Shown one piece after another: positions 26,455 through 35,152 of a DNA stretch of 64,000 bases. The number at the start of each line of letters is the position of its first letter. Positions within the stretch are counted from its first letter, which is position 1. The translations under genes were made by a program, and so were the position numbers. Source of the DNA: Streptomyces qaidamensis (GTDB lineage Bacteria > Actinomycetota > Actinomycetes > Streptomycetales > Streptomycetaceae); the NCBI RefSeq assembly GCF_001611795.1, contig NZ_CP015098.1, positions 496,001 to 560,000 on the forward strand. The letters run 5' to 3'. The notes beneath the pieces are model-generated. The model saw only the letters and a list, made by a program, of their open reading frames with translations, ran no database searches and was not told the origin of the DNA.

Positions 26455-26808
26455 ATGTCGCTGGAGTGGGAACAGGTCATGGTGGATTCGGCCGACCCCG
26501 AGGCCCTCGGCCGCTGGTGGGCGGAGGCTCTCGGCTGGGTGGTGGTGAACGACGCACCCGACGAGTTCGAGATCCGCCCCGCCCCGGACCGGGTGCCGGG
26601 GCTGCTCTTCACCTCGGTGCCGGAGCGTAAGACGATCAAGAACCGTCTCCACCTCGATTTCCGGCCCGACGACCAGGAGGCCGAGGTGGCGCGGCTGCTG
26701 GCGCTCGGTGCGCGGCACGCCGACATCGGTCAGGGCGAGCAGTCGTGGGTGACGCTCGCCGACCCGGAGGGCAACGAGTTCTGCGTGCTGGGGGCCTTCC
26801 ACAGCTGA
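26455..26808 (+). CDS. VOC/glyoxalase-like protein
   Basis: The 117-residue protein is a single vicinal-oxygen-chelate module pair, with MSLEWEQVMVDSADPEALGR at the start and LADPEGNEFCVLGAF at the end. Histidine in RLHLDF and Glu in EGNEFCVL may be metal ligands. It belongs to the glyoxalase-like group without assigned substrate. An ATG at 26428 would add nine residues, but the TACACT box 6 nt before 26455 argues for the shorter form. Confidence 0.8.
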   Translation: MSLEWEQVMVDSADPEALGRWWAEALGWVVVNDAPDEFEIRPAPDRVPGLLFTSVPERKTIKNRLHLDFRPDDQEAEVARLLALGARHADIGQGEQSWVTLADPEGNEFCVLGAFHS

Positions 26809-26914
26809 TCCCCGCATCCGGGCGCCCCGCGGCGATCGAACATACGATGGGCGGAGGCCGGCGCGGTGCTCCGGGGCGCCGCGCCGTGAGTCGACCGCCC
26901 GGCGTGGGGGACGT

Positions 26915-28591
26915 ATGGCACAGGCCGCCGATTCGGCGCGGACCGTCATCATGACCGTGGACGACGACCCGGGCGTCTCCCGGGCCGTGGCCCGGGACCT
27001 GAGGCGGCGCTACGGCGCGTCGTACCGGATCGTGCGGGCGGAGTCCGGCGAGTCCGCGCTGGACGCGCTGCGTGAGCTGAAGCTGCGCGGCGACCTCGTG
27101 GCCGTGATCCTGGCCGACTACCGGATGCCGCAGATGAACGGCATCGAGTTCCTCGAACAGGCCCTGGACGTCTACCCGGGCGCGCGGCGCGTGCTGCTGA
27201 CCGCGTACGCGGACACGAACGCCGCGATCGACGCGATCAACGTCGTCGACCTCGACCACTACCTGCTGAAGCCGTGGGACCCGCCCGAGGAGAAGCTGTA
27301 CCCGGTCCTCGACGATCTGCTCCAGGCGTGGCGCTCCAGCGACTTCCGGCCCGTGCCCAGCACCAAGGTCGTGGGGCACCGGTGGTCGTCGCGCTCCTCG
27401 GACGTGCGGGAGTTCCTGGCCCGCAACCAGGTGCCGTACCGCTGGTACTCCGCCGACGAGCCAGAGGGGCGGCGGCTGCTGGCCGCGGCCGGCGAGGACG
27501 GGATGCGGCTGCCGGTGGTGATCACACCGGACGGGACACCGCTGGTCGAGCCGGAGGCCGTCGACCTCGCCGCCCGGGTCGGGCTGGCGACGACCCCGAC
27601 GGCCGACTTCTACGACCTGGTCGTCATCGGCGGCGGCCCGGCCGGCCTCGGCGCGGCGGTCTACGGCGCCTCCGAGGGGCTGCGGACCGTGCTGGTGGAA
27701 CGGTCGGCGACCGGCGGGCAGGCCGGGCAGAGCTCCCGCATCGAGAACTACCTGGGCTTCCCCGACGGCGTGTCGGGAGCACAGCTCACCGACCGGGCGC
27801 GGCGGCAGGCGGCGAAGTTCGGCGCCGAGATCCTCACAGCGCGTGAGGTGACGGCCCTGGAGGTCAACGGCGCTGCCCGGATCGTGCGGTTCTCCGACGG
27901 CTCGGCGGTCGCCGCGCACAGCGTGATCCTGGCGACCGGTGTGTCCTACCGGCAGCTGGCGGCGCCCGGCTGCGAGGACCTGACCGGCTGCGGGGTGTAC
28001 TACGGGTCGGCCCTGACGGAGGCCCCCGCCTGCCAGGGACAGGACGTGTACATCGTGGGCGGCGCCAACTCGGCCGGGCAGGCGGCGATGTACCTGTCCC
28101 GGGGCGCCAAGTCGGTGACGCTGCTGGTGCGCGGCGAGTCGCTGACGGCGTCGATGTCGCACTACCTGATCCAGCAGATCGAGGAGTCGTCCAACATCCG
28201 GGTCCGTGCCCGCACGGTCGTCGAGGAGGCGCACGGCGACGGCCGGCTGGAGCGGCTCACCCTGCGGGACGTGGACACCGGCGAGAGGGAACAGGTCGAC
28301 GCGCAGTGGGTGTTCGTCTTCATCGGCGCCGCCCCGCTGACCGGCTGGCTGGACGGCACGGTGCTGCGGGACGAGCGCGGGTTCATCCTCGCCGGGCCCG
28401 ACCTGACCGCCGACGGCCGCCCGCCCGAGGGCTGGGAACTGGACCGGCCGCCGTACCACCTGGAGACCAACGTGCCCGGCGTGTTCGTGGCGGGCGACGC
28501 CCGCTCCGAGTCCGCGAAGCGGGTCGCATCCGCCGTCGGAGAGGGAGCCATGGCCGTGATGCTCGTCCACCGGTACCTGGAGCAGTCGTGA
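26915..28591 (+). CDS. Response-regulator receiver fused to thioredoxin-reductase-like flavoprotein
   Basis: Residues 1-130 form a CheY-type receiver with an acidic pocket (DDD at 16-18), phosphoacceptor D68 (ILADYRMP), T96 and K119. A linker domain (about 140-225) may be thioredoxin-like (LARNQVPYRWY). Residues 232-558 resemble thioredoxin reductase, with FAD motif VVIGGGPAGLGAAVY, NAD(P)H motif VYIVGGANSAGQAAMYL and a final VFVAGDARSES. The redox CxxC expected in the NADPH domain is replaced (CGVYYGSALTEA). A -10-like TACGAT lies at 26843-26848. The stop overlaps the start of the histidine kinase gene, its likely phospho-donor. It may pass redox state into, or be gated by, phosphorylation. 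Confidence 0.88.
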   Translation: MAQAADSARTVIMTVDDDPGVSRAVARDLRRRYGASYRIVRAESGESALDALRELKLRGDLVAVILADYRMPQMNGIEFLEQALDVYPGARRVLLTAYADTNAAIDAINVVDLDHYLLKPWDPPEEKLYPVLDDLLQAWRSSDFRPVPSTKVVGHRWSSRSSDVREFLARNQVPYRWYSADEPEGRRLLAAAGEDGMRLPVVITPDGTPLVEPEAVDLAARVGLATTPTADFYDLVVIGGGPAGLGAAVYGASEGLRTVLVERSATGGQAGQSSRIENYLGFPDGVSGAQLTDRARRQAAKFGAEILTAREVTALEVNGAARIVRFSDGSAVAAHSVILATGVSYRQLAAPGCEDLTGCGVYYGSALTEAPACQGQDVYIVGGANSAGQAAMYLSRGAKSVTLLVRGESLTASMSHYLIQQIEESSNIRVRARTVVEEAHGDGRLERLTLRDVDTGEREQVDAQWVFVFIGAAPLTGWLDGTVLRDERGFILAGPDLTADGRPPEGWELDRPPYHLETNVPGVFVAGDARSESAKRVASAVGEGAMAVMLVHRYLEQS

Positions 28592-30033
28592 GCGGGCGGT
28601 CGGCGCCGTGCGACCCGCAGGAGATCGGGGCGCTGTTCCTGTTCGAGAAGCTCACGCCGGAGCAGCTCGGCCGGCTGTGCGCCGAGGGACGCGTGGAGCG
28701 GTTCGAGCCCGGGCCCGTGTACACCGAGGGCGAGCCCGCCACCTGCTTCTACGTGATGCTCGAAGGCACGGTGGTGCTGTACCGCCGGGTCGGCGGGGAC
28801 GACGTGGAGGTGACCCGGACCTCCCAGCGCGGGGTGTACGCGGGATCGATGCAGGCGTACCTGGGCGACCGGGTGCGGCAGGTCTACAACAACTCCATGC
28901 GCGTCACGGAGCCGACGCGGTTCTTCGTGCTGCCCGCCGACACCTTCGCGGGGATCATGCAGGAGTGGTTCCCGATGGCGGTGCATCTGCTGGAGGGGCT
29001 GTTCTTCGGTTCGAAGAGCACGCAGCGGGCCATCGGCCAGCGGGAACGGCTGCTGGCGCTGGGCTCGTTGTCCGCGGGGCTCACGCACGAGCTGAACAAC
29101 CCGGCCGCGGCGGCCGTGCGGGCGACGGCGACCCTGCGGGAACGGGTCGGCAAGATGCGCCACAAGCTGGCGGTCATCGCGCAGGGTTCGTACTCCCCGG
29201 AGGTCATGGCCAACCTGATCGACATCCAGGAGCGCACGGCCGAACGGGTCGCGAAGGCACCGGCGCTGAGTCCGCTGGAGGCCTCCGACCGGGAGGACAC
29301 CGTGTCCGACTGGCTGGACGACCAGGGCATTCCGGAGGGCTGGCGGATCGCGCCCGCCTTCGTCCAGGCCGGTCTCGACGTCGACTGGCTGGACCAGGTC
29401 AAGGCGGCGGTGGACGAGGCCATCCTGCCCAGCGCGATCGGGTGGCTCAACTACACCGTCGAGACCGAGCTGCTGATGGACGAGATCAACGACTCGACCG
29501 CCCGGATCTCCCACCTCGTGGACGCGGCGAAGCAGTACTCTCAGCTCGACCGGGCGCCCTTCCGCCACGCCGACGTGCACGAACTCCTCGACTCCACGCT
29601 GCTGATGCTGTCGGGCAAGATCGGCAAGCAGATCAAGGTCGTCAAGGACTACGACCGTACGCTGCCGCAGATCCCCGCGTATCCGGCTGAACTCAACCAG
29701 GTGTGGACGAACCTCATCGACAACGCGGTCGCGGCGATGAACAGTGCGGGCGGGGAGGGGACGCTGACGGTGCGGACGGCCTCGGACCACGACCGGCTGC
29801 TGGTGGAGTTCCGCGACACCGGCATCGGGATCCGGGCGGAGGACCGGGGGCGGATCTTCGATCCCTTCTTCACCACCAAGCCGGTGGGTGAGGGGACCGG
29901 GCTCGGGCTCGACATCTCCTGGCGGATCGTGGTCAACAAGCACCACGGGAGCATCCAGGTGGAGTCGGAGCCGGGCGACACGCGTTTCCAGGTACTGCTT
30001 CCGCTCACAGCGGTCGAGGAGGAGTCGGCATGA
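28588..30033 (+). CDS. Histidine kinase with cyclic nucleotide-binding domain
   Basis: The 481-residue protein starts with a cNMP-binding beta-roll (about 15-130) followed by a histidine kinase. H167 lies in SLSAGLTHELNNPAAAA, the phosphoacceptor box. The C-terminal ATPase has an N box (NQVWTNLIDNAVAAM), DTGIGI, FFTTK and GTGLGLDI. There is no membrane segment, so it is a cytoplasmic sensor. The GTG start overlaps the stop of the receiver-flavoprotein gene and its stop overlaps the UBP-finger gene. The cognate receiver is very probably the upstream fusion. Confidence 0.9.
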   Translation: MSGRSAPCDPQEIGALFLFEKLTPEQLGRLCAEGRVERFEPGPVYTEGEPATCFYVMLEGTVVLYRRVGGDDVEVTRTSQRGVYAGSMQAYLGDRVRQVYNNSMRVTEPTRFFVLPADTFAGIMQEWFPMAVHLLEGLFFGSKSTQRAIGQRERLLALGSLSAGLTHELNNPAAAAVRATATLRERVGKMRHKLAVIAQGSYSPEVMANLIDIQERTAERVAKAPALSPLEASDREDTVSDWLDDQGIPEGWRIAPAFVQAGLDVDWLDQVKAAVDEAILPSAIGWLNYTVETELLMDEINDSTARISHLVDAAKQYSQLDRAPFRHADVHELLDSTLLMLSGKIGKQIKVVKDYDRTLPQIPAYPAELNQVWTNLIDNAVAAMNSAGGEGTLTVRTASDHDRLLVEFRDTGIGIRAEDRGRIFDPFFTTKPVGEGTGLGLDISWRIVVNKHHGSIQVESEPGDTRFQVLLPLTAVEEESA

Positions 30034-30383
30034 GTGCGGAGAACGGAATCGACCCGGGTGCCGCGCCGAGCGGCAGTGGCTGCGCGGAGTGCGAGGCGGC
30101 GGGCGGGTGGTGGTTCCATCTGCGGCGGTGTGCGCAGTGCGGGCACGTGGGGTGCTGTGACAGTTCACCGGCGAAGCACGCGACGGGGCATTTCCGGGAG
30201 ACGGGGCATCCGTTCGTGCAGAGCTTCGAGCCGGGTGAGGCCTGGTACTGGAACTACGAGACGAACGAGTTGTACGAGGGCGGGCCCGAGCTGGCCGAGC
30301 CGGTGAGTCATCCGGCCGACCAGCCCGCGCCGGGGCCGGCGGGGCGGGTGCCCGGTGACTGGGCGAAGATTCTGCGCGCCTAG
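30030..30383 (+). CDS. UBP-type zinc finger protein
   Basis: The 117-residue protein is a ZnF-UBP domain with C18, C21, C34, C37, C42 or C43, H50, H54 and H60, followed by the aromatic stretch AWYWNYETNELY. In eukaryotes this fold binds the free C-terminal Gly-Gly of ubiquitin. Bacteria lack ubiquitin, so the target could be a Gly-Gly-ended small modifier or sulfur carrier, or another C terminus. The gene overlaps the histidine kinase stop (ATGA), making it the third member of the operon. Confidence 0.88.
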   Translation: MSAENGIDPGAAPSGSGCAECEAAGGWWFHLRRCAQCGHVGCCDSSPAKHATGHFRETGHPFVQSFEPGEAWYWNYETNELYEGGPELAEPVSHPADQPAPGPAGRVPGDWAKILRA

Positions 30384-30496
30384 GAGATCGATGCTTTCCG
30401 ACGCACGGCGGCCGCACCTCGTGAGTGGTCGATCGCGCCCACGCGGCGAGGCCGCACCATGTCAAAGCCCCGCGCCCCTGAAAGAAAGTTGGTTCC

Positions 30497-33433
30497 GTGC
30501 AGCAGGCGTCATCGGCCACGCCCGTCGTCGGACGGGATGCCGAACTCACGCGGCTCTCCGGTGTACTGGAGCGTGCGCGCGGCGGTGAGGCCAGGGCCGT
30601 GCTGATCGCCGGGGACGCCGGCGTCGGCAAGACCCGGGTGCTCGACGAGGTCGGCGGGTTGGCTGCCGCGACGGGCATGACGGTGGTCACCGGGCACTGT
30701 GTGGATCTCGGTGACGTCGGGCTGCCGTATCTGCCGTTCACCGAGATCCTGGGGGTGCTGGCCGCCGATGAGCGGTTCTCGGGTGCCCTGGCCGCGTATC
30801 CCGTGGTCGAGCGGCTGCTGGGGGCCGGATCCGATGCCGTGCGGGACGTGGACGGGCGGTTGCGGCTGTTCGAGGGGATGGCGGGGCTGCTGGCCGATGT
30901 GGCGGAGGTCGCGCCGCTGTTGCTCGTGCTGGAGGATCTGCACTGGGCCGACCAGTCCTCGCGGGATCTGCTGAGGTTCCTGCTCGGCCGGGGCGTGCTC
31001 CGGCACCGGCTGGCGGTGTTCGCCTCGTACCGGGCCGACGACCTGCACCGCAGGCATCCGCTGCGGCCCCTGCTGGCGGAGCTGATACGGCTGCCCGTCG
31101 TCGAGCGGCTGGAGCTGCGGCCGCTGGCCGACCCCGATGTGGACCGGCTGGTGCGCGCCCTGGAGCCGAGGCCCCTGCCGGAGGCGACGGTGCGGCGGAT
31201 CGTGGAGCGGGCCGAAGGGAACGCGTTCTACGCCGAGGAGTTGCTGGCCGCCACCGACACGGAGTCCGGTGGGGTGCCCAGCGGGCTCGCCGATGTGCTG
31301 CTGATCCGTTTCGAGCAGCTGTCCGAGACCGCGCAGCAGGTGCTGCGGACCGCCGCCGTTGCCGGACGCCGGGTGGATCACGATCTGCTGAGGGAGGCGG
31401 CCGGGCTGCCGGAGACGGAGCTGGAGGCGGCACTGCGTGCTGCGGTGGGGCGGCAACTGCTCGTCGCCGGGGACGACGACACGTACTCCTTCCGGCACGC
31501 CCTCGCCCGCGAAGCCGTCTACGCCGATCTGCTGCCCGGGGAGCGGGCCAGGCTGCACGGCGCGTTCGCGCGGCTGCTCGCCGGGCGCGGGCATCGCCCC
31601 GAGAGTGCCGCCGAGCGCGCGCACCACTACCGGGAGAGCCACGACCTGGCCGAGGCGCTGGCCGCTTCGCTGGAGGCCGCCGATCACGCCCAGCAGGTCG
31701 GTGCGCCGGCCGAGGAGCAGCGGCATCTCGAAACGGCCCTCGACCTGTGGCCGGCCGTCGGAGCCGAGGCCCGTCCCTCGGGCGGGGGTGTCGACCGGGT
31801 GACGCTGACCCTGCGGGCCTCCGCGGCGGCCGCGCACGCCGGGGAGCTGCACCGCGCGGTCTCCCTCACCCGGTCCGCGCTGGCGGAGCTCGGCCAGGAC
31901 ACCGACTCCGAACTCGCCGCCCGGGTCCGCTACACGCTCGCCGGTGACCTGCTGCGGGTGGACAGTCTGACGGCGGCGTTCGCCTACAGCAGCGAGGCCC
32001 TGGCGATGATCCCCGAGGAGCCGCCGTCGCACACGTGGGTGTGGGCGGCGGCCACGCACGTCCTGGCCGCACGGCACGTCGGGGAGAACGAGACCGCGCT
32101 GAAGGTCGCCCGCCGGGCCCTGGGAGTGGCGGAGCGGCTGCGGGTGACCGACGCCCAGGCGGACCTGCTGATCTCGCTGGCCGTTTTCGACGGCGAGGGG
32201 CGGAGCGGCCCTGAGGGCCGTCAGCGGCTGCTCAAGGCCCGGGAACTGGCCCGGAGTTCGGGCAACGCGCCCGTCGAGCTGCGGGCCCTGTTCAACCTGG
32301 CCATGGGCTGCTACGAGTCCGGTGCCCTGGCGGAGTGCGTGCCCTTCCTGACGGAGGGCCTGGACCGGGCCCGGCGCGCCGGGTTGCTGTCGTCGCCGTA
32401 TCCGCTGGAGATGCGCTACCTGCGGCTGCTGGTGCTCAACGTGCTGGGCCGCTGGGACGAGTGTGTGCGCGCGGCGGCGGCCGACGCCGAGGTGCTGCCG
32501 GCCGCCGGCGGGTACACGATGGGCCCCGCGCTGTTCGTGACCCTCGCGCGGGGCGACGTCGCGGCGGCCGACCGGGCGCGTGTCCTGCTGCAGGGGCCGT
32601 TCGACTGGATGGCCGCCCTGGTGGCGGGCATCGTGCTCACCGACGCCGCGGCGCTGCGCGGTGATCCGGAGGAAGCGGTGCGGTGGATGCGGTCCACGGT
32701 CACGGCGCTCACCGACGAGACGGGCGCCCGTCCCGATGTGACGGTCCGGCTCGCCGCCCTGGCGCTGGCGGCGGTGGCCGACGCGGCGGCCGGGCTGCGG
32801 CTGGCCGGGGACGAGGCCGGGGCGCGCCACTGGACGGACACCGCGTCGGAACTGGTGGAACTGGCCCGGGTCACGGCCGGCCGGGGTGAGAACGGCGCCG
32901 CCCAGGGCCCCGAGGGGCAGGCGTGGCTGGCGCGGGCCGAGGCGGAGTGGGTCCGGGCCCGGTCGGGGCCGGACGTGGCGGCCTGGGCGGCGGCGGTGAC
33001 CGCGTTCGGCTACGGCGACGTCTACGAGCGGGCGCGGTGTCGGCTGCGGTACGCCGAGGCCCTGGTGGCGGCCGGGCATCGCGAGGAGGCCGCGGCCGAG
33101 GCCCGGGCGGTCCGGGAGACCGCGGACCTCTTGGGCGCCACGCCCCTGCGGGGCCGGGTGGACACCCTGATCCGTCGTGGCCGGCTGTCGGACAGACCCG
33201 GCGGCGACGGCGGGGCGGCCGTGCTCACCGCGCGCGAACAGGACGTGCTGCGACTGCTCGCGCTGGGCCGCAGCAACCGTCAGATCGGCGAGGAGCTGTT
33301 CATCAGCGGCAAGACCGCGAGCGTCCACGTCTCCAACATCCTCGCCAAGCTGGGCGCGTCGAGCCGCGGCGAGGCCGTGGCGATCGCCTACCGCGAGGGC
33401 CTGATCGCCCCGGAGCCGTCGGCGTCCGGCTGA
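30497..33433 (+). CDS. LAL-type transcriptional regulator (AAA ATPase with LuxR HTH)
   Basis: The 978-residue protein has an N-terminal ATPase with Walker A AGDAGVGKT (near 36-44) and Walker B-like LLLVLEDLHWAD (near 140). A long helical TPR-like middle follows. The C-terminal LuxR HTH (about 905-970) contains LTAREQDVLRLLALGRSNRQ and ISGKTASVHVSNILAKL. This is the LAL class, often pathway activators in Streptomyces. The GTG start has only a weak GAAAG-like site. The target genes are unknown; no biosynthetic cluster adjoins it. Confidence 0.9.
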   Translation: MQQASSATPVVGRDAELTRLSGVLERARGGEARAVLIAGDAGVGKTRVLDEVGGLAAATGMTVVTGHCVDLGDVGLPYLPFTEILGVLAADERFSGALAAYPVVERLLGAGSDAVRDVDGRLRLFEGMAGLLADVAEVAPLLLVLEDLHWADQSSRDLLRFLLGRGVLRHRLAVFASYRADDLHRRHPLRPLLAELIRLPVVERLELRPLADPDVDRLVRALEPRPLPEATVRRIVERAEGNAFYAEELLAATDTESGGVPSGLADVLLIRFEQLSETAQQVLRTAAVAGRRVDHDLLREAAGLPETELEAALRAAVGRQLLVAGDDDTYSFRHALAREAVYADLLPGERARLHGAFARLLAGRGHRPESAAERAHHYRESHDLAEALAASLEAADHAQQVGAPAEEQRHLETALDLWPAVGAEARPSGGGVDRVTLTLRASAAAAHAGELHRAVSLTRSALAELGQDTDSELAARVRYTLAGDLLRVDSLTAAFAYSSEALAMIPEEPPSHTWVWAAATHVLAARHVGENETALKVARRALGVAERLRVTDAQADLLISLAVFDGEGRSGPEGRQRLLKARELARSSGNAPVELRALFNLAMGCYESGALAECVPFLTEGLDRARRAGLLSSPYPLEMRYLRLLVLNVLGRWDECVRAAAADAEVLPAAGGYTMGPALFVTLARGDVAAADRARVLLQGPFDWMAALVAGIVLTDAAALRGDPEEAVRWMRSTVTALTDETGARPDVTVRLAALALAAVADAAAGLRLAGDEAGARHWTDTASELVELARVTAGRGENGAAQGPEGQAWLARAEAEWVRARSGPDVAAWAAAVTAFGYGDVYERARCRLRYAEALVAAGHREEAAAEARAVRETADLLGATPLRGRVDTLIRRGRLSDRPGGDGGAAVLTAREQDVLRLLALGRSNRQIGEELFISGKTASVHVSNILAKLGASSRGEAVAIAYREGLIAPEPSASG

Positions 33434-33467
33434 CCGGTCGGCCTGCGCCGTGGCGTGGCGTGCGGGG

Positions 33468-34709
33468 TCAGCCGGTCCGGCAGTCGAGGCTCCCGGGATC
33501 GACGGCGTCGGCCATCGCCTGCATCCCCTTGTCGTTGGGGTGCAGATGGTCGCCGCCGTCGAAGGCGGGCAGCATCCGTTCGGGGTCGGAGGGGCTGCGC
33601 AGGACGCGGTCGAAGTCGGTGACCGCGTCGAACTCGCCGCTGTCGCGGATGAAGGCGTTGACCTGCCGTCGCACCGCTTCCCCGGCGGGGTCCCACTCCT
33701 GCCAGCCCTTGTAGGGGGCGATCGTGGCGCCGACGACACACTTCCCGGCCGCGTGCGCCCGGTCGATCAGCTTGCGGTACCCGGCGATCAGCCCGGCGCC
33801 CGTGGCACCGGGCTCGGCCTTGATGTCGTTGACGCCCTGGAAGAGGAACACGGTGCGCACGCCCGGCAGGGACAGCGCGTCCCGCTCCATGCGGTTCAGT
33901 GCGCTCTGCCCGGGGCCGTCGAGGAGGACCTTGTTCCCTGCGATGCCCGCGTTGGCCACGCCTTGGACCGTGGTGCCGGATGCGGCCAGGCGGCGGGCCA
34001 GGTAGTCGGGCCAGCGGCGGTTGCGGTCGGTCGTGGAGTGCCATCCGTCGGTGATGGAGTCCCCGAGGGCGGCCACGGCGCCGGTCCCCTTGCGGGGTCG
34101 TACGGTGACGGCGTCGAGGTAGGACCAGGAGCCGGTCCGCCGCTTCCAGTGGGCCGCGCCCTCCTCGGTGGTGTGGTCGCCGTGCGTGGTGTACGACGTC
34201 TGCATCGCCATCCAGTGCCCGGTGAGCGCGCCGCCCGCCCGGGGGACGTACAGGCTGACGGCGAGGGTGCGCCCGGCGGGGACGCGGCCGGGCAGCGGGT
34301 CGCTGTAGACGATGCCGCCGGCGGGGACGGTGACGGAGCGGGCGCCGCCGAAGGTGAGGCGCCTGTTGCTGCCGGGGACGAGTGCGGCGCCGCGGCGTTG
34401 CAGTCCCGCGTGGACGTTGGCGAACGTCACCGGCCGGTCGCCGAAGGCGTTGGACAGCCGCACCCTGAGGCCGCTGCCGCCGACGCTGGTGTGCACCATC
34501 AGCCGGTAGCCGCGGTCGTCCACCGCCTCGCCGACGTGGCCCGCGGAGGAGGCCCAGGTGACCACGCCACGCCCGGCCGCCGTCGGGGCGTTGGGCGGCG
34601 GGGTCGGCTGGTCCCCCGGAGGTACCGTGCCGCTCCCGCAGCCCAGCGCGACGCAGGTGGAGAGGGCGGCCAGGGCGGCGCGGCAGCGGGGGCGTGCGGT
34701 GCGGGGCAT
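33468..34709 (-). CDS. Secreted SGNH/GDSL-family lipoprotein hydrolase
   Basis: The 413-residue protein has a lipoprotein signal peptide with lipobox VALGC at about residue 24. The catalytic blocks are block I ALGDSITDGW (Ser nucleophile), block III FLFQGVNDIK and C-terminal GDHLHPND (Asp-x-x-His pair). An N-terminal beta-rich domain (about 45-190) precedes the SGNH fold. It should hydrolyse esters outside the cell. The ATG at 34709 has AAGGAGCG upstream. Its 5' flank holds a set of GC-rich tandem repeats. Confidence 0.88.
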   Translation of the reverse strand: MPRTARPRCRAALAALSTCVALGCGSGTVPPGDQPTPPPNAPTAAGRGVVTWASSAGHVGEAVDDRGYRLMVHTSVGGSGLRVRLSNAFGDRPVTFANVHAGLQRRGAALVPGSNRRLTFGGARSVTVPAGGIVYSDPLPGRVPAGRTLAVSLYVPRAGGALTGHWMAMQTSYTTHGDHTTEEGAAHWKRRTGSWSYLDAVTVRPRKGTGAVAALGDSITDGWHSTTDRNRRWPDYLARRLAASGTTVQGVANAGIAGNKVLLDGPGQSALNRMERDALSLPGVRTVFLFQGVNDIKAEPGATGAGLIAGYRKLIDRAHAAGKCVVGATIAPYKGWQEWDPAGEAVRRQVNAFIRDSGEFDAVTDFDRVLRSPSDPERMLPAFDGGDHLHPNDKGMQAMADAVDPGSLDCRTG

Positions 34710-35152
34710 CGTCGGCGCTCCTTCGGCCGGTCGGTCGGATGCGGGCGGTGTCGCGGGACGCAGTTCCTGGCGTGCGAGGAACCTGCTGGTCGTCCCGGCG
34801 TACGCCACGGTAGTGGTGCGGCCGCCGCCCCTGCGCGGGGTGGTCCCGGCGGGCGTGCCGCGCCACCCCTGCCGGGGGGCCCGGCGGGCGTGCCGCGAAG
34901 CTGCGGCCGGGGGGTTCCGGCGGGCGTGCCGCGAAGCTGCGGGGGGGGTCCGGCGGGCGTGCCGCGAAGCTGCGGCCGGGGGGCCCGGCGGGCGTGCCGC
35001 GAAGCTGCGTCTGCCGGGTAGGAAACCGCCGCGCACGACGCGCCCGGCACCGGTCGGGGCGACCGCGACGGGAAGGCCGGTGCGGGAACCCCAGTGCTCC
35101 GGCGGCCGTTGTCCGGGCAACCGGTCCCGCGCGGGGAGGGCAGGGCGGCACG
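34710..35152. other. Intergenic region with tandem repeats
   Basis: The 443 bp between two divergently oriented genes contain the repeat array at 34845-35010 and no gene I can support. Promoters for both flanking genes should lie at its edges. Open frames cross the array but are repetitive and lack codon bias. Confidence 0.6.
34845..35010. repeat. Five tandem copies of a GC-rich unit of about 35 bp
   Basis: Five copies begin near 34845, 34880, 34916, 34949 and 34984, each sharing CCGGCGGGCGTGCCGCG; copies 2-5 continue with AAGCTGCG. Copy lengths vary from 33 to 36 bp through changes in a G-run. The first copy has diverged in its second half. Confidence 0.85.

Noticed and set aside
33427..33475. 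Inverted repeat CCGGCTGA/TCAGCCGG at the ends of the LAL and SGNH genes
   Set aside because: Only 8 bp with a 33-nt loop; too weak to call a terminator.
30509..33739. A 1076-residue minus-strand frame opposite the LAL regulator
   Set aside because: No recognisable domain and a composition typical of antisense frames; the plus-strand protein has Walker and LuxR motifs.
34845..35010. The tandem array considered as a CRISPR
   Set aside because: Repeats are directly contiguous with no unique spacers, and no cas gene is present.
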